A stretch of 64,000 nucleotides of DNA from CAYUPI01 sp964446585. Its GTDB lineage: Bacteria; Verrucomicrobiota; Verrucomicrobiia; Limisphaerales; UBA8199. The DNA is taken from NCBI GenBank assembly GCA_964446585.1, contig CAYUPI010000002.1:132425-196424 (forward strand), given 5' to 3'. The notes beneath the pieces were generated by a model. It worked only from the letters and a program-made list of their open reading frames with translations, had not been told where the DNA came from and ran no database searches. The translations under genes and the position numbers were made by a program. The stretch's first letter is position 1; every line of letters begins with the position of its first letter. This document shows, piece by piece, positions 43,301-50,421 of this stretch.

Positions 43301-45045
43301 AACGGGTTGGTGTGCGTGAAAGCCTTGGGATCGCAGCAGAGCACCACATCCACGTGATTGAGCTCACAGTTGACGCGGATGGGTTCGGGTGCGACAACCA
43401 GGTAATAGTTGGTCGGCGCGCCTTTCTTTTCCGAGCCATACTTCGGATTGGCCATGACCCAAAGTTTCTCCACCTTTTGGCCGCTGGCGTCGTACTTTGG
43501 GTTTTGGTCGGAGATCAAGCTGCCAAAATCGCCAATGATTGAACCGAGGTTTTTGCCGGTCGTGATCATGCCCCAGCCGCCGATCGAGTGGAACCGCACG
43601 GCGATCGCTTTGTCCGGCAGCAGCGAGGGCGTGTCCTTGGAGATCACCGCGTATGGGTGAGCGATTCCCAGCGTGAAATAGGTCTCGCCATCCGTCGCTC
43701 CTTTCCCGTCCGCGCGCCGCGTCTGGCCGATGGCAAATTCATAAGCGCCGAGGATGTGTTCGGGCCGGAAATCGCGCGAGCCGATGCCGTAGGAACCGCG
43801 GAACAATCGAGGTGTCTTTTCCTGACAAAGCGCCGGCAGCTCGCCGCCGTACTTGAGCGCCTCATTCGCCTTCCCCAGGGCCACACGGGTGTCCCGAGTC
43901 AGCGGGTTGTCACCGGCCATGCCCTCGTCGGTCCGCTCCAGGATTATCACATTCTTCTTGCCGCGCAGCGCATTGATGATCGCCGCCTCCGGGAAGGGTC
44001 GCAGGACGTTGACATGGATTGAGCCGACCTTGGCATTGCGTTGGTCGCGCAAATAATCGCAGGCCGCCTCGATGTTTTCCGCCGCGCAACCCAGCGACAC
44101 GAACACCGTGTCGGCGTCCTCCGTCCGGTATTCGGTGAGGAAATGATAGTGACGACCCGTCAACTGCCCAAACTCTTCGTACGCCTGCTGCAGGAATTTC
44201 AAGATCGGTTCATCGAAATTATTGCGACGAGCGACCACGCCGTTCATGTGGTGCTCCTGGTTTTGGACCGGCCCGAGCAGGATTGGGTTCTTCAGGTCCA
44301 TCATCTCGGGTACGCGGCGCCGCTTCGGGCCGAACAATTCGCGCTGCGCCGGCGTCGGGCAGTCGATCGGCTCATCGGACGCGCCCAAGAACTCCCGCAG
44401 CAAATCGGCTTCGGGGGCCAGGTAGGTCCGTTCGGAATGCGTCGTGAGCATGCCGTCCTGGATGTTCATCCCCGGGTTCAACGACAGCTCGTTGACTTTG
44501 CGCAGGATGATCGCGTGGTCGGCCGCCTGCTGAGCATCCTTGGCGACCAGCATCGTCCAGCCGGTGTCGAGCGCGGCATAAAAGTCATCGTGGCCGCAAT
44601 GGACATTGAGGGCGTGTTTGGTCAGCGCGCGGGCCCCGACCTCCAGTACCATCGTCGAGAGCTTGCCAGGGGCATGGTAATACTGCTCCATGGCATAAAC
44701 GATGCCCTGCCCCGAGGTGAAGTTGACCGTGCGCCGTCCGGCCACGGAGTAGGCCGTCGCGCCGCCCTGGGCAGCGTGCTCGCCTTCGCACTCGATGGCG
44801 ATTTTTTGCTGCCCAAACACATTGAGTTCACCCTGGGCATACGATTGCTGGTAGATCTCGCCGCCTTCAGTCGATGGGGTTATCGGATAGAACACGCCGC
44901 CCTCAGTAATGCGGGTTTCGACGTGTTCGGTGACTAATTGGTTGCCGTTACAAGTAACCCTAACGCCCGGGTACTTGGGGGCGCGGCGAACGGGAGGCGC
45001 CTTCTGACGCTCTGCGCCAGGAACAACGGTTGACGTAGGGCTCAT
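40306..45045 (-). CDS. nifJ: Extended pyruvate:ferredoxin (flavodoxin) oxidoreductase
   Basis: Single-chain PFOR-type 2-oxoacid oxidoreductase, oxidising pyruvate with CoA to acetyl-CoA and passing electrons to ferredoxin. At 1579 residues it exceeds the usual ~1170-1200. Order of parts: pyrimidine-binding domain (GGVFYPITPSTEGGE, ECEGEHAAQGGATAYSVAGRR), transketolase-C-like domain (VFVSLGCAAENIEAACDYL), gamma domain (AVRFHSIGGWGMITTGKNLG), a Cys-containing linker, two 4Fe-4S motifs (CTQCMECITACP near 811 and CKGCGECVQVCG near 946) and the TPP domain (GDGACAGCGE near 1023, GGDGALGDIGFQNVSKV). Extra length lies mainly around the ferredoxin domain and the long tail. The gene is alone; its electron acceptor is not encoded nearby. 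Confidence 0.93.
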   Translation of the reverse strand: MSPTSTVVPGAERQKAPPVRRAPKYPGVRVTCNGNQLVTEHVETRITEGGVFYPITPSTEGGEIYQQSYAQGELNVFGQQKIAIECEGEHAAQGGATAYSVAGRRTVNFTSGQGIVYAMEQYYHAPGKLSTMVLEVGARALTKHALNVHCGHDDFYAALDTGWTMLVAKDAQQAADHAIILRKVNELSLNPGMNIQDGMLTTHSERTYLAPEADLLREFLGASDEPIDCPTPAQRELFGPKRRRVPEMMDLKNPILLGPVQNQEHHMNGVVARRNNFDEPILKFLQQAYEEFGQLTGRHYHFLTEYRTEDADTVFVSLGCAAENIEAACDYLRDQRNAKVGSIHVNVLRPFPEAAIINALRGKKNVIILERTDEGMAGDNPLTRDTRVALGKANEALKYGGELPALCQEKTPRLFRGSYGIGSRDFRPEHILGAYEFAIGQTRRADGKGATDGETYFTLGIAHPYAVISKDTPSLLPDKAIAVRFHSIGGWGMITTGKNLGSIIGDFGSLISDQNPKYDASGQKVEKLWVMANPKYGSEKKGAPTNYYLVVAPEPIRVNCELNHVDVVLCCDPKAFTHTNPLEGLNKGGCLVWESSDTPQTAWQRIPAQHRNFVRDNNIRIYILPGFEIARKATDRAELQLRMQGNSFLGAFFRVSSFLQDNGISEATFLATVKHQYEKKFGRFGEAVVASNMLVMEQGFSRVEEIKYGEFDAPDRSTMRNPPVRPTIEMPMIPTAGCGTGCGSQPIPAPAAQTPRHAFQTLAKFDSEFRSGHAYHQPASALASVGVMGAGTGATQSKYVARRETPVYIAENCTQCMECITACPDTALPNTSQEVGTVLKTAAHYYVTDAAERQKLMAELKGIEERARAGMVAAVEAKQKTPFKDLIRKEVEALSDVGDRAKSQFLGIIDTLPLAYNNVPAIFRTLEKKTPGQGGLFSIFVSDLCKGCGECVQVCGEHDALRMTVETEELNAGLTTAQIFSRLLPDTPQKYLGLYTDDAPQDSREAALRNHLMVRRNYEALVSGDGACAGCGEKSILRAAASVTEAYMRPLYHQKADRLRAKADRCEHHGLPKLRALKQRSETEYQLFRRAVAHIIMGLGGESAEDTSKRIAQHGPISDEEIIQGIVAVLRQDAFNHRDLQALDGRQANGMSVMFMGASTGCNTVYGSTPPSNPHPYPWMNSLFQDGATISWLLSESAILNHARRSVVPERLTDALLERDENVMTEADYFTLTHLDDALMTDQEIRELPKVWVVGGDGALGDIGFQNVSKVILQNRPNVKMLMLDTQVYSNTGGQNSDSSTMLGGYDMNQFGIASQGKLIEKKNVAEAFTSGHGSPFVAQVSMANATKLYKAMLDGLEYRGTAFFQAYTTCQPEHGVADNMSADQAKMVRDSRGMPEFVYNPRQGETSQEAFDLKGNPTINRDWWRTKYKSTGEEYNFTVAHWALTEGRFRKHLKSIKEEEAREMVHFDNMLALINQDDVVYRRVFDPAHRSCVPNFGVYIKADVNGKMKYYAVSRQMVLFAVERRKAWRMLQSKAGVMNKDYLAQKALLKKLDSGGIPLAEARSKTRELLAAELAAIK

Positions 45046-45316
45046 AGCTAGATCGAACGGCTCACATTAACATTGCTCTTGAATCCGGCAGTCACTGGCG
45101 ACTCTGGGAATTGCGTACCAGGTACAAGGTCCAGGAACACTATACCGATTTCCCTCCCAGGATACAAAGAAAAAACCGAACAAAAGCGCAATCAAAGCCA
45201 GACAACGACCGCAAGAGTTTAGCGATAACCATCAATCGTTGCAAGAACTTAATCTGCGCCTTTTCAACTTTTACTACTGGCTTTCATTTCAGGGCCGGTA
45301 CACCGTAAAAACACGG

Positions 45317-45349
45317 CGGCCAGCAGGGCCTGCGCAGCCCCGCTGGCCG
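45317..45349 (+). promoter_or_regulatory. Stem-loop before the UreF-like gene
   Basis: CGGCCAGCAGGGC pairs with GCCCCGCTGGCCG with one mismatch around a short loop, ending ten bases before the ATG at 45359. The rest of 45046-45316, between the divergent PFOR and UreF-like genes, shows nothing recognisable and probably contains both promoters. Confidence 0.35.
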
Positions 45350-45358
45350 TCGGAGATC

Positions 45359-46003
45359 ATGGTTAAGCAGACACAAGTTGCCCTGGGAGACGCAGCCGAA
45401 TGGCTGGGCGATTGGCATCCCCTGGCTGAACAACTCGGTTCGGCGGATGGCTTGGTCAGCCTTGGCTCCGTCTCCGCCCTACTCTGCCTCCCGCCCGTAA
45501 AGAACGCATCTTCACTCCGGCGCTTTCTGCAGGACTATCAGCGGCGGATTCTCTTTCCCTGCGAGTTGCCCGCCATCCAGGCTGCCCATGCCCATGCCAT
45601 GCGGAATGAGACGAGAGAGCTCGTTGCCTTGGATCGACGGCTGGCCAAGGAACGTGTGCTGCAACAATTCGCTGGGCCCAGCCGGCGCGTCGGCCAGCAC
45701 CAACTCCAAAAGCTGCGCCCGCTGCGCGACCAACGCCTCGTGCAGCGCTATTTGGTCGCGGTAGAAACCGGACAGGCCCATGGCTGGCACACGCTCGTCT
45801 ATGGCGTGACCCTCGCAATTTACTCGCTGCCTCTCCGACAGGGCTTGCTCGGCTACGCGCACCAGGCGATGCGCGGATTTATCTACTCGTCCGCTCGTTC
45901 CCTGCGGCTGTCCGAACATCAGTGCCGCCGCCTTTTTGAGCACGTGTGCATAGGCTTGCCGCCGGCGGTAGAGACTTTGCTGCGCCCCGTCGGTGGCGCA
46001 TGA
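45359..46003 (+). CDS. UreF-like (urease accessory family) protein
   Basis: 214 residues from the ATG at 45359. The C-terminal half has the UreF pattern: GQAHGWHTLVYGVTLAIYSLPLRQGLLGYAHQAMRGFIYSSARSLRLSEHQCRRL corresponds to the hPxxxG...LPxxxALxxYLxxxxxxxxxAAxRLxPxGQ segment of true UreF. The N-terminal SLGSVSALLCLPPV... is compatible with the family helices. No urease structural or nickel-metallochaperone gene is in the window, so it is either an orphan or has another metal-enzyme partner elsewhere. Family assignment is moderate, function uncertain. Confidence 0.6.
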   Translation: MVKQTQVALGDAAEWLGDWHPLAEQLGSADGLVSLGSVSALLCLPPVKNASSLRRFLQDYQRRILFPCELPAIQAAHAHAMRNETRELVALDRRLAKERVLQQFAGPSRRVGQHQLQKLRPLRDQRLVQRYLVAVETGQAHGWHTLVYGVTLAIYSLPLRQGLLGYAHQAMRGFIYSSARSLRLSEHQCRRLFEHVCIGLPPAVETLLRPVGGA

Positions 46004-46092
46004 GTGCATCTTGGCACTGCCACGCGATGCGTTAGACGCATGCGGAGGGATCGAGGCTATGTCGAGATGAGTTCCTTGAGCAGTGTAAAGGA

Positions 46093-46250
46093 TCAGTCTT
46101 TGGTGGCGGAGTGCGCCCGTCCCCGGGCGCAGCAACTACCGACCGGGCGCGGACCTCAGCATTTCGAGGCCCATTGGACATTTCTACATTGCTGCGCCCG
46201 GGGACGGGCGCACTCCGGGCCGCGTCTCCCTCCTTTAACTGAGGGGACAC
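46093..46250. repeat. Palindromic element, family B copy 2 (long form)
   Basis: GGCGGAGTGCGCCCGTCCCC (46105-46124) is mirrored by GGGGACGGGCGCACTCC (46200-46216). The ends TCAGTCTTTGGTGGCGG and TTTAACTGAGGGGACAC are shared with copy 1. The ~350-base gap 46004-46353 contains only this element and the leader of the next gene. Confidence 0.8.
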
Positions 46251-46353
46251 TGAGCAGCTTGAGTTTTCATTGCTTTTACGCGGAAAATGTGTTGTATTAA
46301 GGCATTCACGGACTGCGATTCGTGATGCAGGTCTCAGCGAAACCAGGAAGAGA

Positions 46354-46773
46354 ATGATTATGGAAACAACGATCGGGGAGAACGCCATCCTCACCAAAAC
46401 CAAGGAGCTCTGCCAGGCGATTCTGGAGGAGCCGAACATGCGTGCGATTCGCCAGCGCGTGGATGCGTTCATGGGAGACGAGCAGGCGCAGGCCCTTTAC
46501 GACGGTTTAGTCGTCAAGAGCCAGGCACTGCAACAGAAGCAGCAGCTTTCGATGCAGCCGACGGGTGAGGAAATGGCCGACTTCGAACAACATCGTGCAG
46601 CGCTGTTCAACAATCCCCTCGCGCGCGGCTTTCTCGACGCGCAGGAAGAGCTTCACCGCGTTCAGGAATCGGTCCATCAATACGTAACCAGGACACTCGA
46701 GCTGGGCCGGCTTCCGACGGATGAGGAAATGAATGGCGGTTCCTGCGGCCACGGTTGCGGCTGTTCCCACTGA
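46354..46773 (+). CDS. YlbF/YmcA-family protein with Cys/His-rich tail
   Basis: About 139 residues; ATGs at 46354 and 46360 are both possible, with AGGAAGAG just upstream. The body is a helical YlbF-type fold (KTKELCQAILEEPNMRAIRQRVDAFMGDEQAQALYDGLVVKSQALQ ... RAALFNNPLARGFLDAQEELHRVQESVHQYVTRTLELGRLPTDEE). In Bacillus, members act in the RicAFT complex that modulates RNase Y and carries iron-sulphur clusters. This protein ends in GGSCGHGCGCSH, three Cys and two His that could bind a metal. A link to RNA turnover is family-level inference. Confidence 0.75.
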   Translation: MIMETTIGENAILTKTKELCQAILEEPNMRAIRQRVDAFMGDEQAQALYDGLVVKSQALQQKQQLSMQPTGEEMADFEQHRAALFNNPLARGFLDAQEELHRVQESVHQYVTRTLELGRLPTDEEMNGGSCGHGCGCSH

Positions 46774-46973
46774 CAAATGGGGTAACGGAGTGAAGGAGGG
46801 CCGGCTTGGTGGTTCCGCGAAGCGGACTCCAACATTGCCTTCATCACTTTAATCCTCGACAACTCCCTTGCTCCGCTCAGCGTTCACGCTTCAAGACTCG
46901 AGCTGACATTTTGACAAATCGCGGAGGCAAGGCATGATCTCAAACGGAAGAGGAGCGCTTTTGCTCCATCCCT

Positions 46974-48029
46974 ATGCCGGTACAATACAAAGATTATTAT
47001 GAGGTGCTGGGTGTGCCGCGGACTGCCAGCGACGCGGACATCAAGAAGGCTTTTCGCAAGCTGGCCCGCGAGCACCATCCCGACGTCGCCAAGAACAAAA
47101 AGCAAGCTGAGGAAAAGTTCAAAGAGGTCAACGAAGCCTACGAGGTGTTAGGCGACCCGGCCAAGCGCAAGAAATACGATGAGCTGGGACCCAATTGGCG
47201 CGCCGGGTCTGAGTTCCACCCGCCGCCCGGGTGGGAATCGTTCACCGGCGCACGCGGGTTCAAGGGACGTGGGACTCGCGGTGAAGAGTTCGAGTTCCAT
47301 TTTGGCGGCACCGGGTTCAGCGACTTTTTCGAGCAACTGTTCGGCTCGAGAGGCGGTCGGAGTGGTGCGGCGGGATTTGGACGCGGCGGCGGCTTCACGG
47401 ACGACGATCTCGCCACCGAGCGGGGCCGCGATATCGAAGGCGACATCATGGTGACGCTCGAGGAGGCGACGCGCGGCTCGGTACGCTCGGTTCAGGTGCG
47501 GCACGGAGCGGCGTGCGAGCATTGCGGTGGCACGGGCGAGCGGGCGGGCCATGTGTGCAACGTGTGCGGCGGCGCCGGGCAGGTCGCCAAAACCAAGACC
47601 TACCAGGTGAAAATCCCGGCGGGCGTCGGCGAAGGCCAGCGACTGCGCATCGCCGGCCGGGGCGAAGCCGGGATCGGTGGCGGCGCAGCGGGCGACCTCT
47701 ACCTGCGCGTGCGTTTCGCCAAACATCCGGACTTCGAAATCGAGGACCATAACCTGATTTTTCAGGCGGAACTGGCGCCGTGGGAAGCTGTGCTGGGCGC
47801 CAACATCTCAGTGCCGACTCTGAACGGGCGGGTTAACATTCGGATCCCGCCGGGAACTCAAACAGGTCAGAAATTGCGCGTGCGCGGACGCGGTTTGCCC
47901 AAGAGCGGCGGTGGCAGCGGTGATTTAATCGTCGTGACGAGCCTGGAAGTGCCCAGCCACGTTAGCGACTCCGAACGCAAGCTTTGGGAGCAATTGGCGC
48001 GCGAGTCACACTTCAAGCCGAGAGAATAG
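46974..48029 (+). CDS. DnaJ-like co-chaperone with a reduced zinc region
   Basis: 351 residues. The J domain is at the N-terminus (YKDYYEVLGVPRTASDADIKKAFRKLAREHHPDVAKNKK, HPD at 35-37), then a Gly/Phe-rich stretch to ~140. A reduced zinc region has only two CxxC motifs (CEHCGGTG and CNVCGGAG, residues ~182-203) instead of four. The C-terminal beta-sandwich substrate-binding domains follow (YQVKIPAGVGEGQRLRIAGRGEAG, NISVPTLNGRVNIRIPPGTQTGQKLRVRGRGLPKSGG). It is intermediate between DnaJ and CbpA and would deliver clients to Hsp70. It stands ~200 bases after the YlbF-like gene. Confidence 0.9.
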   Translation: MPVQYKDYYEVLGVPRTASDADIKKAFRKLAREHHPDVAKNKKQAEEKFKEVNEAYEVLGDPAKRKKYDELGPNWRAGSEFHPPPGWESFTGARGFKGRGTRGEEFEFHFGGTGFSDFFEQLFGSRGGRSGAAGFGRGGGFTDDDLATERGRDIEGDIMVTLEEATRGSVRSVQVRHGAACEHCGGTGERAGHVCNVCGGAGQVAKTKTYQVKIPAGVGEGQRLRIAGRGEAGIGGGAAGDLYLRVRFAKHPDFEIEDHNLIFQAELAPWEAVLGANISVPTLNGRVNIRIPPGTQTGQKLRVRGRGLPKSGGGSGDLIVVTSLEVPSHVSDSERKLWEQLARESHFKPRE

Positions 48030-48045
48030 AGCGTGTCTTAAAATT

Positions 48046-48129
48046 GTAGCAGCCGACGTAAGGAGGCTCTGATCAATTTTGGATGTTGGATGTTGGATGT
48101 TTCGCTCAGAGCCTCACGTCGTCTCCTAC
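48046..48129. repeat. Palindromic element, family A copy 3
   Basis: GTAGCAGCCGACGTAAGGAGGCTC-type left arm (48046-48072) is complementary to the right arm 48105-48129 (CTCAGAGCCTCACGTCGTCTCC). The loop contains TTGGATG three times in tandem. It lies between the convergent DnaJ-like and malQ genes. Confidence 0.75.
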
Positions 48130-48156
48130 ATTTGAACTGAGGTTTCGAACGCGCTC

Positions 48157-49881
48157 TCAGGAGTAAAACCCGCGTCCGCCTTCCTTCGCCAGGCGGGAGA
48201 AACGTTCGGCGCGCCGGCCCAGCACGGGGTCTCTTTCCAACTCCATTACCGTGGGCACGACACGGTGCGACCAGTTCGACGTGGATACCGAACCGGGAGT
48301 GTTGAATCGCTCGGTCCAGCCGAACAGATCCGTAATTTGGAAGATGGCCAGCCATGACGCCGAGTTTAGCACGGCGCGGGTAAACGCTTCCTGGAGGTCC
48401 TCGGTAAATTCCCTTGGCGGCGCGTCATTCTTCATCCCAGCAAACTCCATCAGTCGCCGGAGCTCCTGCCGGTTGTGCTCGACGTCCTTGTTCGCATCGA
48501 TGTTTTGCCAGCACTCGGCCCAGCCCGCCGCCAGCGGTGGATGATCGTGCGTGGTGGGTTGCGCCAATGACAACCGCGGATAATGCCGCGGGTCCGCGTA
48601 AGAACCGTCCGGTGTTCGGAAGAGCATTGGTATGCGAAAGCCGGGGATGCCGAGCTTCTGCAGCGTCGGCGGCACATAATCGGGCACGACACCGAGGTCT
48701 TCTGCAAAGACGGTGGTTTCGCCAGAAGCCTCCAGCACGACGCGCAGGATTTCTGCGCCTTGCGCCTGGTTGGCCGCTCTGTGTTCGGGAGTGTCGTCGG
48801 CTGCGGGTTTGAATCCTGGCAGCCGTCCACCGGTTTTCTCAGCGGCCTGCTGCGGCGTGAGCGAGAAAAACTCAGCATTGCGGTCCGGTGTCCAGGGAAA
48901 GGAGTAGATCCGGAAAAAGCCGAGCACATGGTCGATGCGGTAAAGATGGAATACCTTCCGAACATTGCCCACTCGGGTGCGCCACCAATCAAAGCCACGG
49001 CGGCGGAGTTCATCCCAGCGATAGGTTGGAATACCCCAGTTCTGGCCCCATTTTTCTGTGAATGGATCTACTCTGAAGGTTTTTTCGGGCGGTGCGCCGC
49101 CGCTCCAATCCAAATCGAATAGGGCGCGATTGGCCCACACATCGGCGCTAAATCGGCCCACGCCGAAGGGAATGTCGCCCATCAGATAAACCTGTCGCTC
49201 TTCGCCATAGGCCTTCAACGCCTGCCACTGGCTGAACGCGAGCCACTGAACGTACATGAAAAAAAGCTGTTTGCGCATCAAGTCCTCCCGTCGTCTCTCC
49301 GGCAAGGACAACAGCCAGGTGCGCGCCCGGCGTGGACCGCGGTGTTCGGGCAGCCATCGGTCCCAGGCCGACAGCCCGCCATTCTCTTCCATGAGCAACC
49401 GAAAGAGCGCATAATCCGAGAGCCAGTCGGCATTTTCTGCGAGAAAGGAACGAAATTGCGCCGCACGCGCGGTCTCCCGATTGAACTGGCGCTGTAGAAA
49501 CGTGCCAAAGGCGGCCTCGAGCAATTTGCGTTTGAGGGCTTTCACTTTGGGATAGTTCACCGGGCCCTGTCGCAATTCCTTCAGGAGGTTCGTGGTCGCG
49601 AGTTTGCGGAACTGGTCGGTGGTCAAATCAGGTACAAGTCTCGGCGAAAGCGCGATCGTGGTTGGTTCGAGCGCCAGCGAACTGAGCGCGTCATACGGGC
49701 TGTTGTCCTCGCTGACTTCATTGATCGGCAGGGTTTGAAAGACATTCAATCCCCGCCGATGACACCAATCAATCATCTGTCGCACACCTTCGGTATCACC
49801 GGTACCAAGATCCTCTTCAGTGCGAATCGTAAAGACCGGCTCGAGAATGCCGGCCAAAGACTGCGTGGGACTCAGTTTCAT
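48157..49881 (-). CDS. malQ: 4-alpha-glucanotransferase
   Basis: 574-residue GH77 enzyme that transfers 4-alpha-glucan chains in maltodextrin or glycogen metabolism. Conserved segments are GLNVFQTLPINEVSEDNSPYDALSS, VYLMGDIPFGVGRFSADVWANRALFD, the nucleophile region YRIDHVLGFFRIYSFPW, ETTVFAEDLGVVPDYVPPTLQKLGIPGFRIP with the acid/base Glu-Asp, and a THDHPPLAAGW motif near residue 445. Length is near the short form of the family. The start is the ATG at 49881. No other glycogen genes are in the window. Confidence 0.93.
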   Translation of the reverse strand: MKLSPTQSLAGILEPVFTIRTEEDLGTGDTEGVRQMIDWCHRRGLNVFQTLPINEVSEDNSPYDALSSLALEPTTIALSPRLVPDLTTDQFRKLATTNLLKELRQGPVNYPKVKALKRKLLEAAFGTFLQRQFNRETARAAQFRSFLAENADWLSDYALFRLLMEENGGLSAWDRWLPEHRGPRRARTWLLSLPERRREDLMRKQLFFMYVQWLAFSQWQALKAYGEERQVYLMGDIPFGVGRFSADVWANRALFDLDWSGGAPPEKTFRVDPFTEKWGQNWGIPTYRWDELRRRGFDWWRTRVGNVRKVFHLYRIDHVLGFFRIYSFPWTPDRNAEFFSLTPQQAAEKTGGRLPGFKPAADDTPEHRAANQAQGAEILRVVLEASGETTVFAEDLGVVPDYVPPTLQKLGIPGFRIPMLFRTPDGSYADPRHYPRLSLAQPTTHDHPPLAAGWAECWQNIDANKDVEHNRQELRRLMEFAGMKNDAPPREFTEDLQEAFTRAVLNSASWLAIFQITDLFGWTERFNTPGSVSTSNWSHRVVPTVMELERDPVLGRRAERFSRLAKEGGRGFYS

Positions 49882-49983
49882 GGTTCAGTCCGTCCCGGCG
49901 GCAGCCGCGGCACGGCGCACGAAGTGCGCGAAGTTGACCGAAAGCGTGCTGCGCCGTCAAGCCCGCGCGCATCTCGACGCCTC

Positions 49984-50105
49984 CGGAGAGCGCCCGTCCC
50001 CGGGGCGCAGCATCGGGGCGAGGCGGAACGGTTCCCGGAATTCCAGTACGTTCAGTCCATCGGGAGTTGCTGCGCCCGGGAACGGGCACACTCCTGTCGC
50101 GAACC
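49984..50105. repeat. Palindromic element, family B copy 3
   Basis: GGAGAGCGCCCGTCCCCGGG near the left end is mirrored by GCGCCCGGGAACGGGCACACTCC on the right (to ~50094). It is related to the copies at 39.8 and 46.1 kb but diverged in the centre. Between malQ and the small ORF at 50199 nothing else is seen. Confidence 0.7.
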
Positions 50106-50198
50106 TTCCGATGGTGGTAGGGTCATGCGCCCGCCACGTTCCGCCACAGCAAAAAATATTTGACGAGCGCTCGAACGATTGTAGATTAGCGCCGCGAA

Positions 50199-50327
50199 AT
50201 GAGCATTACTCCTCAATCCAAGCCGACGCGCACGCCCGATGGCCGTGCGTACCGCTCGGCCTGCTGGCGCCTGGCGGCCTTTATGGTCGAGCGCCATGGC
50301 AGCGGTTGGGGTGAAGAATCTCTGTAA
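50199..50327 (+). CDS. Possible 42-residue small protein followed by a terminator
   Basis: An ATG at 50199 opens a 42-codon frame (MSITPQSKPTRTPDGRAYRS, then ACWRLAAFMVERHGSGWGEE and SL) ending at TAA 50325-50327. Twenty-three bases later a strong Rho-independent terminator begins, so the stretch looks like a compact transcript unit of its own. The peptide is polar and basic with two Trp and no membrane segment. No family is recognised. It could instead be a small noncoding RNA ending at the same terminator. Confidence 0.35.
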   Translation: MSITPQSKPTRTPDGRAYRSACWRLAAFMVERHGSGWGEESL

Positions 50328-50350
50328 GTACTGACCACCTGATTTTTTGC

Positions 50351-50382
50351 AACCCACCTGCTGAAAGGCCGGTGGGTTTTTT
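50351..50382 (+). terminator. Rho-independent terminator
   Basis: AACCCACC (50351-50358) pairs with GGTGGGTT (50371-50378) across a 12-base loop and runs into six T residues. It ends the small unit at 50199-50327 and isolates it from the MFS gene. Confidence 0.75.
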
Positions 50383-50421
50383 AATTGGCCGCATGTTCAG
50401 CCGGTCGGTGCCGTTCGAACA

